16,302 nucleotides of DNA, taken from assembly GCA_003161205.1 (NCBI GenBank), contig PMOU01000192.1:693-16994 (forward strand). The letters are read 5' to 3'. Below the pieces are notes generated by a model that searched no databases, was not told the origin of the DNA, and saw only the letters and a list, made by a program, of their open reading frames with translations. This DNA is from Actinomycetota bacterium (lineage in GTDB: Bacteria > Actinomycetota > Actinomycetes > Streptosporangiales > Streptosporangiaceae). Below, one piece after another: positions 6,320-13,733 of the stretch; position 1 is the first letter of the stretch; each line of letters starts with the position of its first letter. A program made the position numbers and the translations under genes.

Positions 6320-7195
6320 ATGTCGAAGGTTTTCCTACTGACAGGAAGCACCCGGGGCCTCGGGCGCCAGATCGCCGAGGCCGCCCTCGCGGCCGGTCAC
6401 CGCATTGTTGCCACCGCCCGGCGGCCGGAGGCTCTCGCGGACCTGGCGGAGCGCTACGGCAGCCAGATCCTGCCGGTCGCACTTGACGTCACGGACCCCG
6501 TCGCGGCTCAGGCGGCCGTGGTCGCAGGCGCCGCGGCGTTCGGGCGCCTGGACGTCGTCGTCAACAACGCCGGATACGCCAACCTGGCCTCGGTGGAGGA
6601 CATCGACCTGACGGACTTCCGGGAGCAGATCGACACCAACCTGTTCGGCGTCGTGAACGTCACCAAGGCCGCGCTCCCGGTCCTGCGCGAGCAGGGCGGC
6701 GGCCACATCATTCAGGTCTCCTCCATCGGCGGACGCCTCGCGACGGCTGGCCTATCCGCCTATCAGGCCGCCAAATGGGCCGTCGGCGGTTTCTCCGAGG
6801 TCCTGGCCAAGGAGGTCGGTCCGCTCGGGGTCAAGGTCACCGTGCTGGAGCCAGGGGGCATGCAGACCGACTGGGCCGGGTCATCGATGCGGGTCCCGCC
6901 GGTCAGCGCGCCGTACCAGTCGACCGTCGGCGCCATGGCCGCGCTGCATCACGATGGCAGCGGCACCCTTTCCCTCGGTGATCCGGCCAAGGTCGCCCAG
7001 GTCGTGCTCGCCGTCGCCGGCATGGACGAGCCGCCGCTGCGGCTGATCCTGGGCAGCGAGGCGTACGCCTATGCCACGGCCGCCGCCGCCGCCCGAGCGC
7101 AGGCCGACGCCGCATGGCGCGACCTCACCATCTCGACCGACCGGGACGACGCTACGCCCGCGGAACGGGACCCGCTCGGAACGATGAGCCGCTGA
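6320..7195 (+). CDS. SDR-family NAD(P)-dependent oxidoreductase
   Basis: A 291-residue classical short-chain dehydrogenase/reductase, somewhat longer than the usual 250. The cofactor loop Thr-Gly-Ser-Thr-Arg-Gly-Leu-Gly carries G9, G13 and G15. Arg34-Arg35 after the second strand suggests NADPH. D56 and the N82-N83-A84-G85 motif follow. The catalytic set is N107, S135, Y148 and K152. Proteins of this type reduce or oxidise carbonyl/alcohol groups on small molecules; the substrate cannot be read from sequence. ATG 6320 follows an AAAGGAACAGG stretch, a moderate ribosome site at long spacing. The gene is divergent from the TetR regulator and shares its symmetric promoter, so it is the likely regulated target. 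Its last 44 bases overlap the convergent MarR gene. Confidence 0.93.
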   Translation: MSKVFLLTGSTRGLGRQIAEAALAAGHRIVATARRPEALADLAERYGSQILPVALDVTDPVAAQAAVVAGAAAFGRLDVVVNNAGYANLASVEDIDLTDFREQIDTNLFGVVNVTKAALPVLREQGGGHIIQVSSIGGRLATAGLSAYQAAKWAVGGFSEVLAKEVGPLGVKVTVLEPGGMQTDWAGSSMRVPPVSAPYQSTVGAMAALHHDGSGTLSLGDPAKVAQVVLAVAGMDEPPLRLILGSEAYAYATAAAAARAQADAAWRDLTISTDRDDATPAERDPLGTMSR

Positions 7196-7625
7196 CCGCA
7201 TCTGGCTGGGCCAGGGGCCGCAGCATGGCCAGCAGGCCGGCGGGGTCGGGGGTCGCCTCGAAAAACGCGGCATCAGCGGCTTCCACGACGGCCATGGCCC
7301 GGGTGGCCAGGCCGGCGCCGCGGTCGGTGACCCGCAGTTTCCTGGCCCGCGTGTCGGCGGCGTCCACCGTGCGCACCAGCAAGCCCTTGGCTTCCAGTTT
7401 CCGCAGGACCTCCGAGGTCATTTTCACGTCCGTGCCCGCCTGCCTGGCCAGCCTGAGCTGGTTCGGGTCCTCGCCCCGTGAGTTCAGCCACCAGGTGGTG
7501 GCCAGCAGCACGAACTGCACATGGGTGAGGTCAAGCGGCGCCAGCGCCGCGGCGATCTCGCGCTGCCAGCGCAACGTGACGTGCCAGAGCAGGAATCCCG
7601 GGCTCTGTTCGGGGTCAAGCGGCAC
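7152..7625 (-). CDS. MarR-family transcriptional regulator
   Basis: A 157-residue winged-helix regulator of normal MarR length. The N-terminal helix contains Phe-Leu-Leu-Trp-His-Val-Thr-Leu-Arg-Trp. Leu-Thr-His-Val-Gln-Phe-Val-Leu-Leu-Ala begins the DNA-binding region. The recognition part reads Lys-Met-Thr-Ser-Glu-Val-Leu-Arg-Lys-Leu-Glu-Ala-Lys-Gly-Leu-Leu-Val-Arg, and the wing carries Asp-Thr-Arg-Ala-Arg-Lys-Leu-Arg-Val-Thr. GTG 7625 follows the stop of the SRPBCC gene by only three bases, so the two are co-transcribed and probably translationally coupled. The tandem 15-bp repeats before the operon are the natural autoregulatory operator. Its 3' end overlaps the dehydrogenase gene by 44 bases, tail to tail. 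The effector is unknown. Confidence 0.92.
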   Translation of the reverse strand: MPLDPEQSPGFLLWHVTLRWQREIAAALAPLDLTHVQFVLLATTWWLNSRGEDPNQLRLARQAGTDVKMTSEVLRKLEAKGLLVRTVDAADTRARKLRVTDRGAGLATRAMAVVEAADAAFFEATPDPAGLLAMLRPLAQPDAVSGSSFRAGPVPRA

Positions 7626-7628
7626 GGC

Positions 7629-8045
7629 CTAGCCTTCGGCCAGCTTCGCCAGCGCCGCGAGCACCTCAGGGAAGTCGGCCGTGATCTGCGGGCCGAGCTC
7701 CGGGCCGATGTGGTCGGCGGCCTCGCCGGTGATCTGTGTCCGGTAGACGATCCTGGTCAGGCCCGTGGCCGCGGGCTCAAGGCGGTGTTGCGTCCGCACG
7801 ACGAAGTCGCCCGCGTCCATCTCGTCGGTGAAGGATTCGCCAGGCCTAATTTCCACCAGGCGCATTCTGATCGGCTCGTCCCCGGGCGGGGTCATCGTGA
7901 AGGCGGTGCCGACTGCGAACGGGCCCTCGACGTCAATCTTCTCGATGCCGGCGTTCCACTGCGGCCACGTCGCCATGTCGGACCAGTGCCGCCAAAGAGC
8001 CTCGGGAGCGGCGGTAGTTTCGACGCTATGCTCATACTCCCACAT
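7629..8045 (-). CDS. SRPBCC-family protein (START/polyketide cyclase-like fold)
   Basis: A 138-residue single-domain protein. It opens with Trp-Glu-Tyr-Glu-His-Ser-Val-Glu-Thr-Thr-Ala-Ala-Pro-Glu-Ala-Leu-Trp, then Trp-Ser-Asp-Met-Ala-Thr-Trp-Pro-Gln-Trp-Asn. This is the usual start of SRPBCC or AHSA1/polyketide-cyclase-like proteins, in which a long helix and curved sheet enclose a hydrophobic ligand pocket. No catalytic residues can be named, so it may bind a lipophilic molecule or act on one. ATG 8045 has AGGAG six bases upstream. The promoter has consensus boxes (TTGACA, 17 bases, TAATTT) with a leader of about 24 bases. It is the first gene of an operon with the MarR regulator, which suggests it handles or senses the regulator's ligand (inference). 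Confidence 0.88.
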   Translation of the reverse strand: MWEYEHSVETTAAPEALWRHWSDMATWPQWNAGIEKIDVEGPFAVGTAFTMTPPGDEPIRMRLVEIRPGESFTDEMDAGDFVVRTQHRLEPAATGLTRIVYRTQITGEAADHIGPELGPQITADFPEVLAALAKLAEG

Positions 8046-8075
8046 GATTGCTCCTGTTCCTGGGCGAACTATGGC

Positions 8076-8112
8076 AAATTAACTGTTCACAGATTATCTG
8101 TCAACAGATTAT
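8076..8112 (-). promoter_or_regulatory. Consensus promoter with two tandem 15-bp operator-like repeats
   Basis: CTGTTCACAGATTAT (8083-8097) and CTGTCAACAGATTAT (8098-8112) are adjacent direct repeats, 13 of 15 bases identical. Each contains a CTGT-N2-ACAG dyad. Across the joint lies a second perfect dyad, ACAGAT-T-ATCTGT (8089-8101). On the minus strand the repeats overlap a strong promoter: -35 TTGACA 8104-8099, 17-base spacer, -10 TAATTT 8081-8076, serving the SRPBCC-MarR operon. On the plus strand TTCACA (8086-8091), 17 bases, TTATAT (8109-8114) could serve the methyltransferase. This is a strong candidate MarR operator. Confidence 0.7.
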
Positions 8113-8177
8113 ATCCGCGTCAGGCGGGCTCACCCACCGACCGGTGAAAAGCCCGATACTGAGGTTATGGAGGTACG

Positions 8178-8795
8178 GTGACGACATCCAGCTGGGACAC
8201 GGTTTATCAGGTTTACACGGAGAGCAGGCCCGCAGCATGGGACATCGGCCGGGCGCAGCCTGCCTTCGTTCGTCTGGCAGAAGAGGGCCTGCTCGGCGGG
8301 GAGTTGCTGGACTGCGGCTGCGGCACCGGGGAGCAGGCCCTGCTGGCCGCCTCGCACGGCGCGCAGGCCGTGGGCATCGATGTGTCTTCCCAGGCCATCG
8401 AGCGGGCCCGCGGCAAGGCCGCCGAACGAGGCCTGGCCGTCCGCTTCGAAGTCGCCGACGCGCTGCGCCTAGCGGACCTCGGCCTGATGTTCGACACGGT
8501 CCTCGACAGCGGGGTCTTTCACTGCATGGACGACGAAGACCGCGTCAAGTACGTCGCCAGCCTGGCGTCGGTGCTGCGCGACGGCGGTCACTGCTACCTG
8601 CTCTGCTTCAGCGACCGCCAGCCCGGTGACTTCGGACCCCGGCGGGTCAGCCAGGAGGAATTGCGGGAGGCCTTCGGCGAAGGCTGGCGGATCGCCAGCA
8701 TCGAGGCGGACACGTTCGGGCTCAACCAGACCCGGGTCGGCGTCTCGTTCGCGCAGGCCTGGCTGGCGGTCATCGAGCGGGTCAGTCAGGACTGA
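8178..8795 (+). CDS. Class I SAM-dependent methyltransferase
   Basis: A 205-residue cytoplasmic methyltransferase. Motif I, Leu-Leu-Asp-Cys-Gly-Cys-Gly-Thr-Gly-Glu (43-52), binds S-adenosylmethionine. D68 in Gly-Ile-Asp-Val-Ser ends the second strand and should contact the ribose. Val-Ala-Asp-Ala (92-95) is the adenine-side motif, and Phe-Asp-Thr-Val-Leu-Asp-Ser-Gly-Val-Phe-His is motif IV-like. The opening Trp-Asp-Ile-Gly-Arg-Ala-Gln-Pro-Ala-Phe resembles small-molecule methyltransferases of the thiopurine methyltransferase-like group. The acceptor is unknown. GTG 8178 has GGAGGT about five bases upstream. It is divergent from the SRPBCC-MarR operon and may share its operator region. A 14-bp hairpin follows the stop. 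Confidence 0.92.
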   Translation: MTTSSWDTVYQVYTESRPAAWDIGRAQPAFVRLAEEGLLGGELLDCGCGTGEQALLAASHGAQAVGIDVSSQAIERARGKAAERGLAVRFEVADALRLADLGLMFDTVLDSGVFHCMDDEDRVKYVASLASVLRDGGHCYLLCFSDRQPGDFGPRRVSQEELREAFGEGWRIASIEADTFGLNQTRVGVSFAQAWLAVIERVSQD

Positions 8796-8860
8796 TAGCG
8801 GTGGCCTGACCGGACGGCGTGCCAGCGCGCGTCTAGCCGCTGGTAGCAATCGGCGTGCCA

Positions 8861-8898
8861 GCACCCGCCGGACCAGGTGCTGCCGGTCCGGCGGGTGC
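8861..8898. terminator. Strong bidirectional hairpin terminator
   Basis: GCACCCGCCGGACC (8861-8874) and GGTCCGGCGGGTGC (8885-8898) are a perfect 14-bp inverted repeat with a 10-base loop, between the convergent methyltransferase and glycosyltransferase genes. No T-run is present. A 12-base direct repeat, CGGCGTGCCAGC, lies just before it at 8815-8826 and again at 8851-8862. Confidence 0.8.
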
Positions 8899-8925
8899 CA
8901 GTGTTGCGGTGCCTGTGCTGAGCGT

Positions 8926-11151
8926 TTACGACGTGGGCTCGGTGAGGTTGTAGACGGTCTCGCCGCCAACGGTCTCGCTCTTGAAGTGGGCCGCGACCCA
9001 CTTCGAGATGGCCGAGGAGCCTTTGCCACCGCCGAAGCTCTCGCTGCCCTGGCCCACGTAGTAGTGGACCTCGTGCTTGGCCACGAGTTCTTCGAACACG
9101 GCCAGCGTGGGCCACGGGTCGGTCCCGTTGAACCCGCCGATGGACATCACCGCGTCACCGGTGGCCAGCTCGATCGGCGCCGCGGCCTCGGACCCCTCGG
9201 TTGCGGCTACCCACGTGTAGCTGGACGCGTCTTGCTCGAGCAGTTTCTTCAGGGCGCTGCTCACGGTCGTGTTACCGCCGAGGCCCCCGGCCCCGCCGAA
9301 GCCGCCCGTGCGGCCAGGCGTGCCCTTGGCACCCGACATCCCGCCCGGCAAGGTGCCCGCGGACCCTGAGGATCCCGCGGACCCCGCCGACCCGCTGCTA
9401 CCGGGCCGCGTCCCAGCTGACCCGGCGGATCCGCCGGGAACCCCGGCTCCCGCGCCGCCGCTGGTCCCGGACCCGCCCGCAGCGCCGGTCCCGCTGGCGC
9501 CTCCCGGCGCGCCGAACCCGGCACCGCCGCGCGTCGCGCCCGTACCCGCGCCGGGCTTGAACTGGCCGCCCCGGCCGCCGGGGAACCCACCCCCGCCGCC
9601 AGGACCGCCGCCGAACCCCACCGTCTCCGGTCCGGCGCTCGGGATGGCGCCGGTGTGGGTGGAGTTGACCGTATCGAGCGCGTAGGCGGCCGGCCCGGCC
9701 AGTCCCGCGATCATGGCGAGCCCGACCGGCACCAGCACCAGCGCCCGCCATCCGCGACGCGAGCTCAGCGACCTCGCGAAATTCGGGCCCGTGAGCATCG
9801 CGGCCGCCCCGGCCACCCCCGCGATCACGATGACCCAGCGCAGCCAGGGCAGCCAGCCGGGCGTGCGGTCGAGCAGCACGTAGGCCCAGCCGGCCGTGCC
9901 CAGGACGGCCACCGCGGCCGTGATGCGGCCGGCCAGGCTCAGCCGTGCCTGCCACAGGGCCGTCGCGCCGATACCGACCAGGGCGGCGATGCCCGGCGCG
10001 AGGGCGACCATGTAGTACGGGTGGATGATGCCGCTCATGTAACTGAACACCAAGCCGGTGACGAGCACCCAGCCGCCCCACAGCAGTGCCGCGGCCCGTG
10101 TCCGGTCGGTCCGCACGGCGCGCCGGGACACCCACACCATGGCGCCCAGCGCGATGAGCGCCGCGGGCAGCAGCCAGCTGATCTGCCCGCCGAACTCGTC
10201 TTGGAACAGCCGCAGTATGCCGGTCGCGCCGCCGAACGAGGTGCCCCCGGCATTGCCACCGCCGATGGAGCCAGTCTCGCTGCCGTCAAGTCGGCCGAGT
10301 CCGTTGTATCCGATGGTGAGCTGCAAGATGTTGTTGTCGGTGGAGCCGCCGAAGTACGGCCGGTCGGCCGCGGGCGTGAGCTGCGCGGCAAGGATCCACC
10401 AGCCGGCCCCGACGATGATGCCGACGCCCATCAGCACCGTCTGCCAGATGCGCTTGCCGAGCCGGGGCGGCCCGGCCACCAGGTAGGCGACCGCGAAGCC
10501 CGGCACGACCAGGAACGCCTGCAGCATCTTGGCCAGGAACGCGAACCCCAGCAGCAGCCCGCCGAACACCAGCCACTTCGTCCGCCCGTTCTCCACCGCG
10601 CGGACCAGCGTGTACGCGGCCGCGGTCATGAGCAGCACCAGCAGGGCATCGGGGTTGTTGAACCTGAACATCAGGGCCGCGACCGGGGTGAGCGCGAGCA
10701 CAAGCCCGGCGATGAGGCCAGCCGGAGCCCCGAACCAGCGCCGTACGGCGGCGTAGAGCAGCGCGACCGAGCCCACACCCTCCAGTGCCTGCGGGACCAG
10801 CATGGACCACTGGTTGAAACCGAAGATCCGGCCCGATATCTCCATCACCCACAACGAGCCCGGGGTCTTATCCACCGTGATGAAGTTGGCGGAGTCAAAC
10901 GAGCCGAAGAAGAAGGCCTTCCAGCTCTTGGTGCCTGCTTGCACCGCGGCCGCATAGAAATCGTTCGCCCAGCCGTTCCTGGTGACATTCCACAGGTAAA
11001 GCACGGCGGTGAGGGCAAGCAGCCCGAACAGCGCGGGGCGAGCCCACCGCGGATCTGCGTCAGGCCCGCGGACCAGCCGCCGGACCCGGGTTCCAGCGGG
11101 TGGTGTGCGGCTGCCTGGTGCGTGCCGCGCGATAGATGTGGTCGCGCTCAA
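8926..11151 (-). CDS. GT39/ArnT-type membrane glycosyltransferase with Gly-rich linker and outer C-terminal domain
   Basis: A 741-residue multi-membrane-spanning GT-C enzyme, resembling the YkcB-type putative mannosyltransferases. Such enzymes take a sugar from a polyprenyl-phosphate donor and transfer it on the outer face of the membrane. The first helix (about 38-55) leads to Asn-Asp-Phe-Tyr-Ala-Ala-Ala-Val, where D64 fits the conserved catalytic Asp. Phe-Ile-Thr-Val-Asp-Lys-Thr-Pro-Gly (90-98) matches the family's Val-Asp-Lys-Pro-Pro loop. About a dozen hydrophobic helices follow to about residue 500. Residues 513-626 are nearly all Gly, Ala, Ser and Pro; 627-741 form a soluble domain seen in this subfamily. 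Start: TTG 11151 has GAGGGAG six bases upstream. The frame stays open to 11316, but those 55 residues overlap the upstream gene and look non-coding. It follows the GT2-GtrA gene by 37 bases. Confidence 0.9.
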   Translation of the reverse strand: MSATTSIARHAPGSRTPPAGTRVRRLVRGPDADPRWARPALFGLLALTAVLYLWNVTRNGWANDFYAAAVQAGTKSWKAFFFGSFDSANFITVDKTPGSLWVMEISGRIFGFNQWSMLVPQALEGVGSVALLYAAVRRWFGAPAGLIAGLVLALTPVAALMFRFNNPDALLVLLMTAAAYTLVRAVENGRTKWLVFGGLLLGFAFLAKMLQAFLVVPGFAVAYLVAGPPRLGKRIWQTVLMGVGIIVGAGWWILAAQLTPAADRPYFGGSTDNNILQLTIGYNGLGRLDGSETGSIGGGNAGGTSFGGATGILRLFQDEFGGQISWLLPAALIALGAMVWVSRRAVRTDRTRAAALLWGGWVLVTGLVFSYMSGIIHPYYMVALAPGIAALVGIGATALWQARLSLAGRITAAVAVLGTAGWAYVLLDRTPGWLPWLRWVIVIAGVAGAAAMLTGPNFARSLSSRRGWRALVLVPVGLAMIAGLAGPAAYALDTVNSTHTGAIPSAGPETVGFGGGPGGGGGFPGGRGGQFKPGAGTGATRGGAGFGAPGGASGTGAAGGSGTSGGAGAGVPGGSAGSAGTRPGSSGSAGSAGSSGSAGTLPGGMSGAKGTPGRTGGFGGAGGLGGNTTVSSALKKLLEQDASSYTWVAATEGSEAAAPIELATGDAVMSIGGFNGTDPWPTLAVFEELVAKHEVHYYVGQGSESFGGGKGSSAISKWVAAHFKSETVGGETVYNLTEPTS

Positions 11152-11188
11152 CTGGTTCTCTCCCTCTGTGCTGTCTTGCCTTGACGTT

Positions 11189-12493
11189 TTACCTGGACAG
11201 TTGATCAACCTGGGCGGCCGGCCCGAACGGCTCCACCGGAGCAGGCCGCCCGGCCTCGGTCCGAGTGGCGTCGTCCAGGTCGGCCCGCCGGTGCCCGGCG
11301 GTATGCTTCGCGCCAAAAACCCAGTGCCGGTACAGCGCGAATCTGATCACGGCCGCCACCAGGTTGGCGGCGATGAGGACCGCGACCTCGGCTCCGCGTC
11401 CGGGCTGGGCCGAAGCGGAATGCAGGGCGGCCAGTGCGCCGGACGTCAGGGCCAGCCCGATACCGAACGCGATCAGGCCCTTGAACTGATGCCTGGCCGC
11501 GTCGTAGCGGCCGCTGATGCCGAACGTCACCCGCCGGTTAGCGGCGGTATTGGCCACCGCCGTCACGCCCAGGCTGATCACGTTCGCGGCCTGGGCCGAC
11601 ATCAACCCCCGGAGCAGCAGGAAACCCGCGACGTACGCGATCGTGCTGACCACTCCGATGACGGTGAACCTGGCGATCTGCAACGCGAGCTCGCCGGATG
11701 CCGGCCGTCCGGCCCCGGAACGGGGGTCGCGGAGCCCGGCACCGCGCAGCTCAGGGACGGCGATGGTGCCGCGGGCGAAGCCGACGCCGAGCCTGGCCAT
11801 TCCGCGCAGGTCAGCCAGGGCGGTGGCGGTGACATCGACCCTGGAGTCCAGGTCGTCGATCCAGTCCACCGGGATCTCGTGAATCCGCAGCCCGGCCCGC
11901 TCGGCCAGCACCAGCAGCTCGGTGTCGAAGAACCAGCCGGTGTCCCGGGTCAGCGGCAGCAGCGCTCGCGCCGGTTCGCGCCTGATCGCCTTGAAGCCGC
12001 ATTGCGCGTCCGAGAATCGCGTCCCCATGCAAGCGCGCAGCAGCACGTTGTAGCAGCGTGAGATGATTTCGCGCTTGGGCCCGCGGATGACCCGGGATCC
12101 CCGGGCCAGGCGGGTGCCGATGGCCAGGTCGCTGTGGCCGGACAGCAGCGGCGCCACCAGTGGTAGCAGGGCATTGAGATCCGTCGACAAATCGACATCC
12201 ATGTAGGCGAGGACCTCGGCATCGCTTTCCGACCAGATGGCGCGCAGGGCCCGGCCGCGTCCGGGCAACTCCAGGTGGACGGCCCGGACCTCGGCCAGCT
12301 CACCGGCCAGCCCGGTGGCGATCACCCAGGTGGCATCGGTGCTGCCGTTGTCCGCGATCGTGACCCGGGCCGTGAACGGGAAGCTCTCACGCAGGTAGGC
12401 GACCAGGCGCCGGATACTCGGCGCCAGGTCACGCTCTTCGTTGCGGACGGGCACCACCACGTCAACCTGGGGGACTTTCATGACCCTCAGCAT
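11189..12493 (-). CDS. GT2 polyprenyl-phosphate glycosyltransferase fused to a GtrA-type membrane domain
   Basis: A 434-residue two-domain protein. Residues about 8-250 are a family 2 glycosyltransferase of the dolichol-phosphate mannose synthase type: Val-Val-Pro-Val-Arg-Asn-Glu-Glu (13-20), Ala-Asp-Asn-Gly-Ser-Thr-Asp (47-53), the metal-binding D99-Val-D101, and Asp-Ala-Gln-Cys-Gly-Phe-Lys (162-168). It should load a sugar from a nucleotide donor onto polyprenyl phosphate at the inner face. Residues about 274-395 are a GtrA-like domain with four hydrophobic segments and the Asn-Arg-Arg-Val-Thr-Phe motif; GtrA proteins are linked to flipping or anchoring lipid-linked sugars. A charged tail of about 40 residues follows. 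The next gene is the GT-C transferase that would use the product. ATG 12493 is taken as start; ATG 12481 is also possible. Neither has a well-spaced ribosome site. The sugar is not identifiable. Confidence 0.9.
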   Translation of the reverse strand: MLRVMKVPQVDVVVPVRNEERDLAPSIRRLVAYLRESFPFTARVTIADNGSTDATWVIATGLAGELAEVRAVHLELPGRGRALRAIWSESDAEVLAYMDVDLSTDLNALLPLVAPLLSGHSDLAIGTRLARGSRVIRGPKREIISRCYNVLLRACMGTRFSDAQCGFKAIRREPARALLPLTRDTGWFFDTELLVLAERAGLRIHEIPVDWIDDLDSRVDVTATALADLRGMARLGVGFARGTIAVPELRGAGLRDPRSGAGRPASGELALQIARFTVIGVVSTIAYVAGFLLLRGLMSAQAANVISLGVTAVANTAANRRVTFGISGRYDAARHQFKGLIAFGIGLALTSGALAALHSASAQPGRGAEVAVLIAANLVAAVIRFALYRHWVFGAKHTAGHRRADLDDATRTEAGRPAPVEPFGPAAQVDQLSR

Positions 12494-12571
12494 CGGCGAC
12501 CATGTTCGGTGGCGGCTGAAGCAATGTTAAGTACACGCTCTGAACAAAGTAAGCTCGCGGTCCCGATTCCC

Positions 12572-12600
12572 TTGCAAGTGCGGTCAGGCGCTGCTATTCC
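12572..12600 (+). promoter_or_regulatory. Probable promoter of the lipoprotein gene
   Basis: TTGCAA (12572-12577), a 17-base spacer and TATTCC (12595-12600) lie about 50 bases before ATG 12654 in the 160-bp divergent gap. The boxes are fair, not perfect, matches to the main sigma consensus. Confidence 0.4.
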
Positions 12601-12653
12601 TGATCTGAGGGTTTGTCCGCCAGCGCCAAGCCACGTCGCGTGCCCGTCCTGAG

Positions 12654-13700
12654 ATGCCCGGAATGCGAACGCCGATACTCGTCAAGGTCGCTGCCGTTGT
12701 CCTGGCAGCAGGTGTGCTGGCGGGATGCACCGGCGGGTCCGCGTCCGTGCACGCGCGGACACCGCAGGACAACAATTACTTTGCCGACACCAGGGCAATA
12801 AATTTGCCGGATGGGGAGTTCCCGTCGTTCCTGGTCTTCGGGACTGGCGGCACACTGTGGTTTACCGAAAATGGCGGCAACGTTATCGCGCGGGTGGATG
12901 CGGCGGGTAACCTGACCCAGCTCACCATCCAGGCGGGCAATAACAACGATCCGCAGGACATCATAAGCTCCCCTGGTGGCACCATATGGTTCACCGGATT
13001 GGCGGAGATCGGGAAAATCAGCCCGCTTGGCCTCATGACGGTGTGGCACGAGACCAGTATCGGCGCTGGGGTGGGGCTGCCCGATGCCCTCGCCGCAGGC
13101 CAGGGCGGAGAGGTCTGGTACACCGACGACGGCGGTCATATCTGCCGGATAAGCGCCAGCGACACATTCGGCTGCTACGCCATACACCCGGCCACGAAAG
13201 ATATCTGGATGCGCGGCCTCGCGATGGGCTCGGATGGGGCGCTGTGGTTTACCGAGGACAATCTCGGCAGCGTCGCCGATACGCAGAATGCGATCGGACG
13301 GCTGACGGCCAGCGGCCGGTACAGCCAATGGCTGCTACCGCCGGGATCGGGACCCACCAGGATCACCGCGGGTCCGGACGGAGCCCTGTGGTTCACTGAG
13401 CGCGGCGGCCAGCGGATCGGGCGCATCACCACCAGCGGTGTCATCACGCAGTTTTCGCTGCCCCGCGGGGTGTACCCGTTCGATATCGTCGCCGGCCCGG
13501 AGAAAGCCCTGTGGTTCACCACCGACACACAGGTTGGCCGCATTACCACCGCTGGCCGTATCACGCTCTGGCCACTGTCCGGGGCCCAGCAGTTCGGGGG
13601 CATCGCGGTGGCGCCCGACGGAAGCCTCTGGCTCGCTGACGGGCTGGCGAATACGATCCGGCGCTTCACCCCGCCGCCGGCCGCCCTGCCCCCCGGCTAG
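12654..13700 (+). CDS. Lipoprotein with virginiamycin B lyase-like beta-propeller
   Basis: A 348-residue exported protein. A short signal peptide ends in Val-Leu-Ala-Gly-Cys, with C25 as the lipid-anchored cysteine. Residues about 45-335 form a propeller of repeated blades with Pro-Asp-Gly-Ala-Leu-Trp-Phe-Thr-Glu and Ile-Gly-Arg-Ile-Thr-Thr-Ser-Gly motifs, the pattern of virginiamycin B lyase (Vgb) and relatives. Vgb linearises streptogramin B antibiotics in the cytoplasm. This protein is instead tethered outside the membrane, and no histidine occurs after about residue 180, although the catalytic His of staphylococcal Vgb lies in a late blade. It is therefore more likely a binding or scaffold propeller, or an enzyme on another substrate, than a true resistance lyase. 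ATG 12654 is taken as start; ATG 12663 would also keep the signal. It is divergent from the glycosyltransferase operon. Confidence 0.87.
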   Translation: MPGMRTPILVKVAAVVLAAGVLAGCTGGSASVHARTPQDNNYFADTRAINLPDGEFPSFLVFGTGGTLWFTENGGNVIARVDAAGNLTQLTIQAGNNNDPQDIISSPGGTIWFTGLAEIGKISPLGLMTVWHETSIGAGVGLPDALAAGQGGEVWYTDDGGHICRISASDTFGCYAIHPATKDIWMRGLAMGSDGALWFTEDNLGSVADTQNAIGRLTASGRYSQWLLPPGSGPTRITAGPDGALWFTERGGQRIGRITTSGVITQFSLPRGVYPFDIVAGPEKALWFTTDTQVGRITTAGRITLWPLSGAQQFGGIAVAPDGSLWLADGLANTIRRFTPPPAALPPG

Positions 13701-13733
13701 GCAGCTTCAGGCTAGGCAGCTTCGGGCTAGGGG
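13695..13733. repeat. 15-bp tandem repeat over the convergent gene ends
   Basis: GGCTAGGCAGCTTCA (13695-13709) is followed by GGCTAGGCAGCTTCG (13710-13724), then a partial third copy, GGCTAGGGG. The first copy supplies the lipoprotein's TAG stop; the third supplies, on the other strand, the TAG of the broken glycosylase gene. Each unit contains CTAG, so each adds a stop on both strands. Confidence 0.8.

Noticed and set aside
9655..11184. A 509-codon plus-strand open frame
   Set aside because: It is antisense to the membrane glycosyltransferase and composed of Gly/Arg/His/Gln-rich sequence with no domain, as expected of a shadow frame in GC-rich coding DNA.
11152..11316. A 55-residue N-terminal extension of the GT-C transferase
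   Set aside because: It overlaps the end of the upstream gene, reads as Pro/Arg/Gly-rich sequence unlike a membrane protein start, and TTG 11151 has a well-placed GAGGGAG site.
11009..12061. A 350-codon plus-strand open frame
   Set aside because: It is antisense to both glycosyltransferase genes and lacks family features or a ribosome site.
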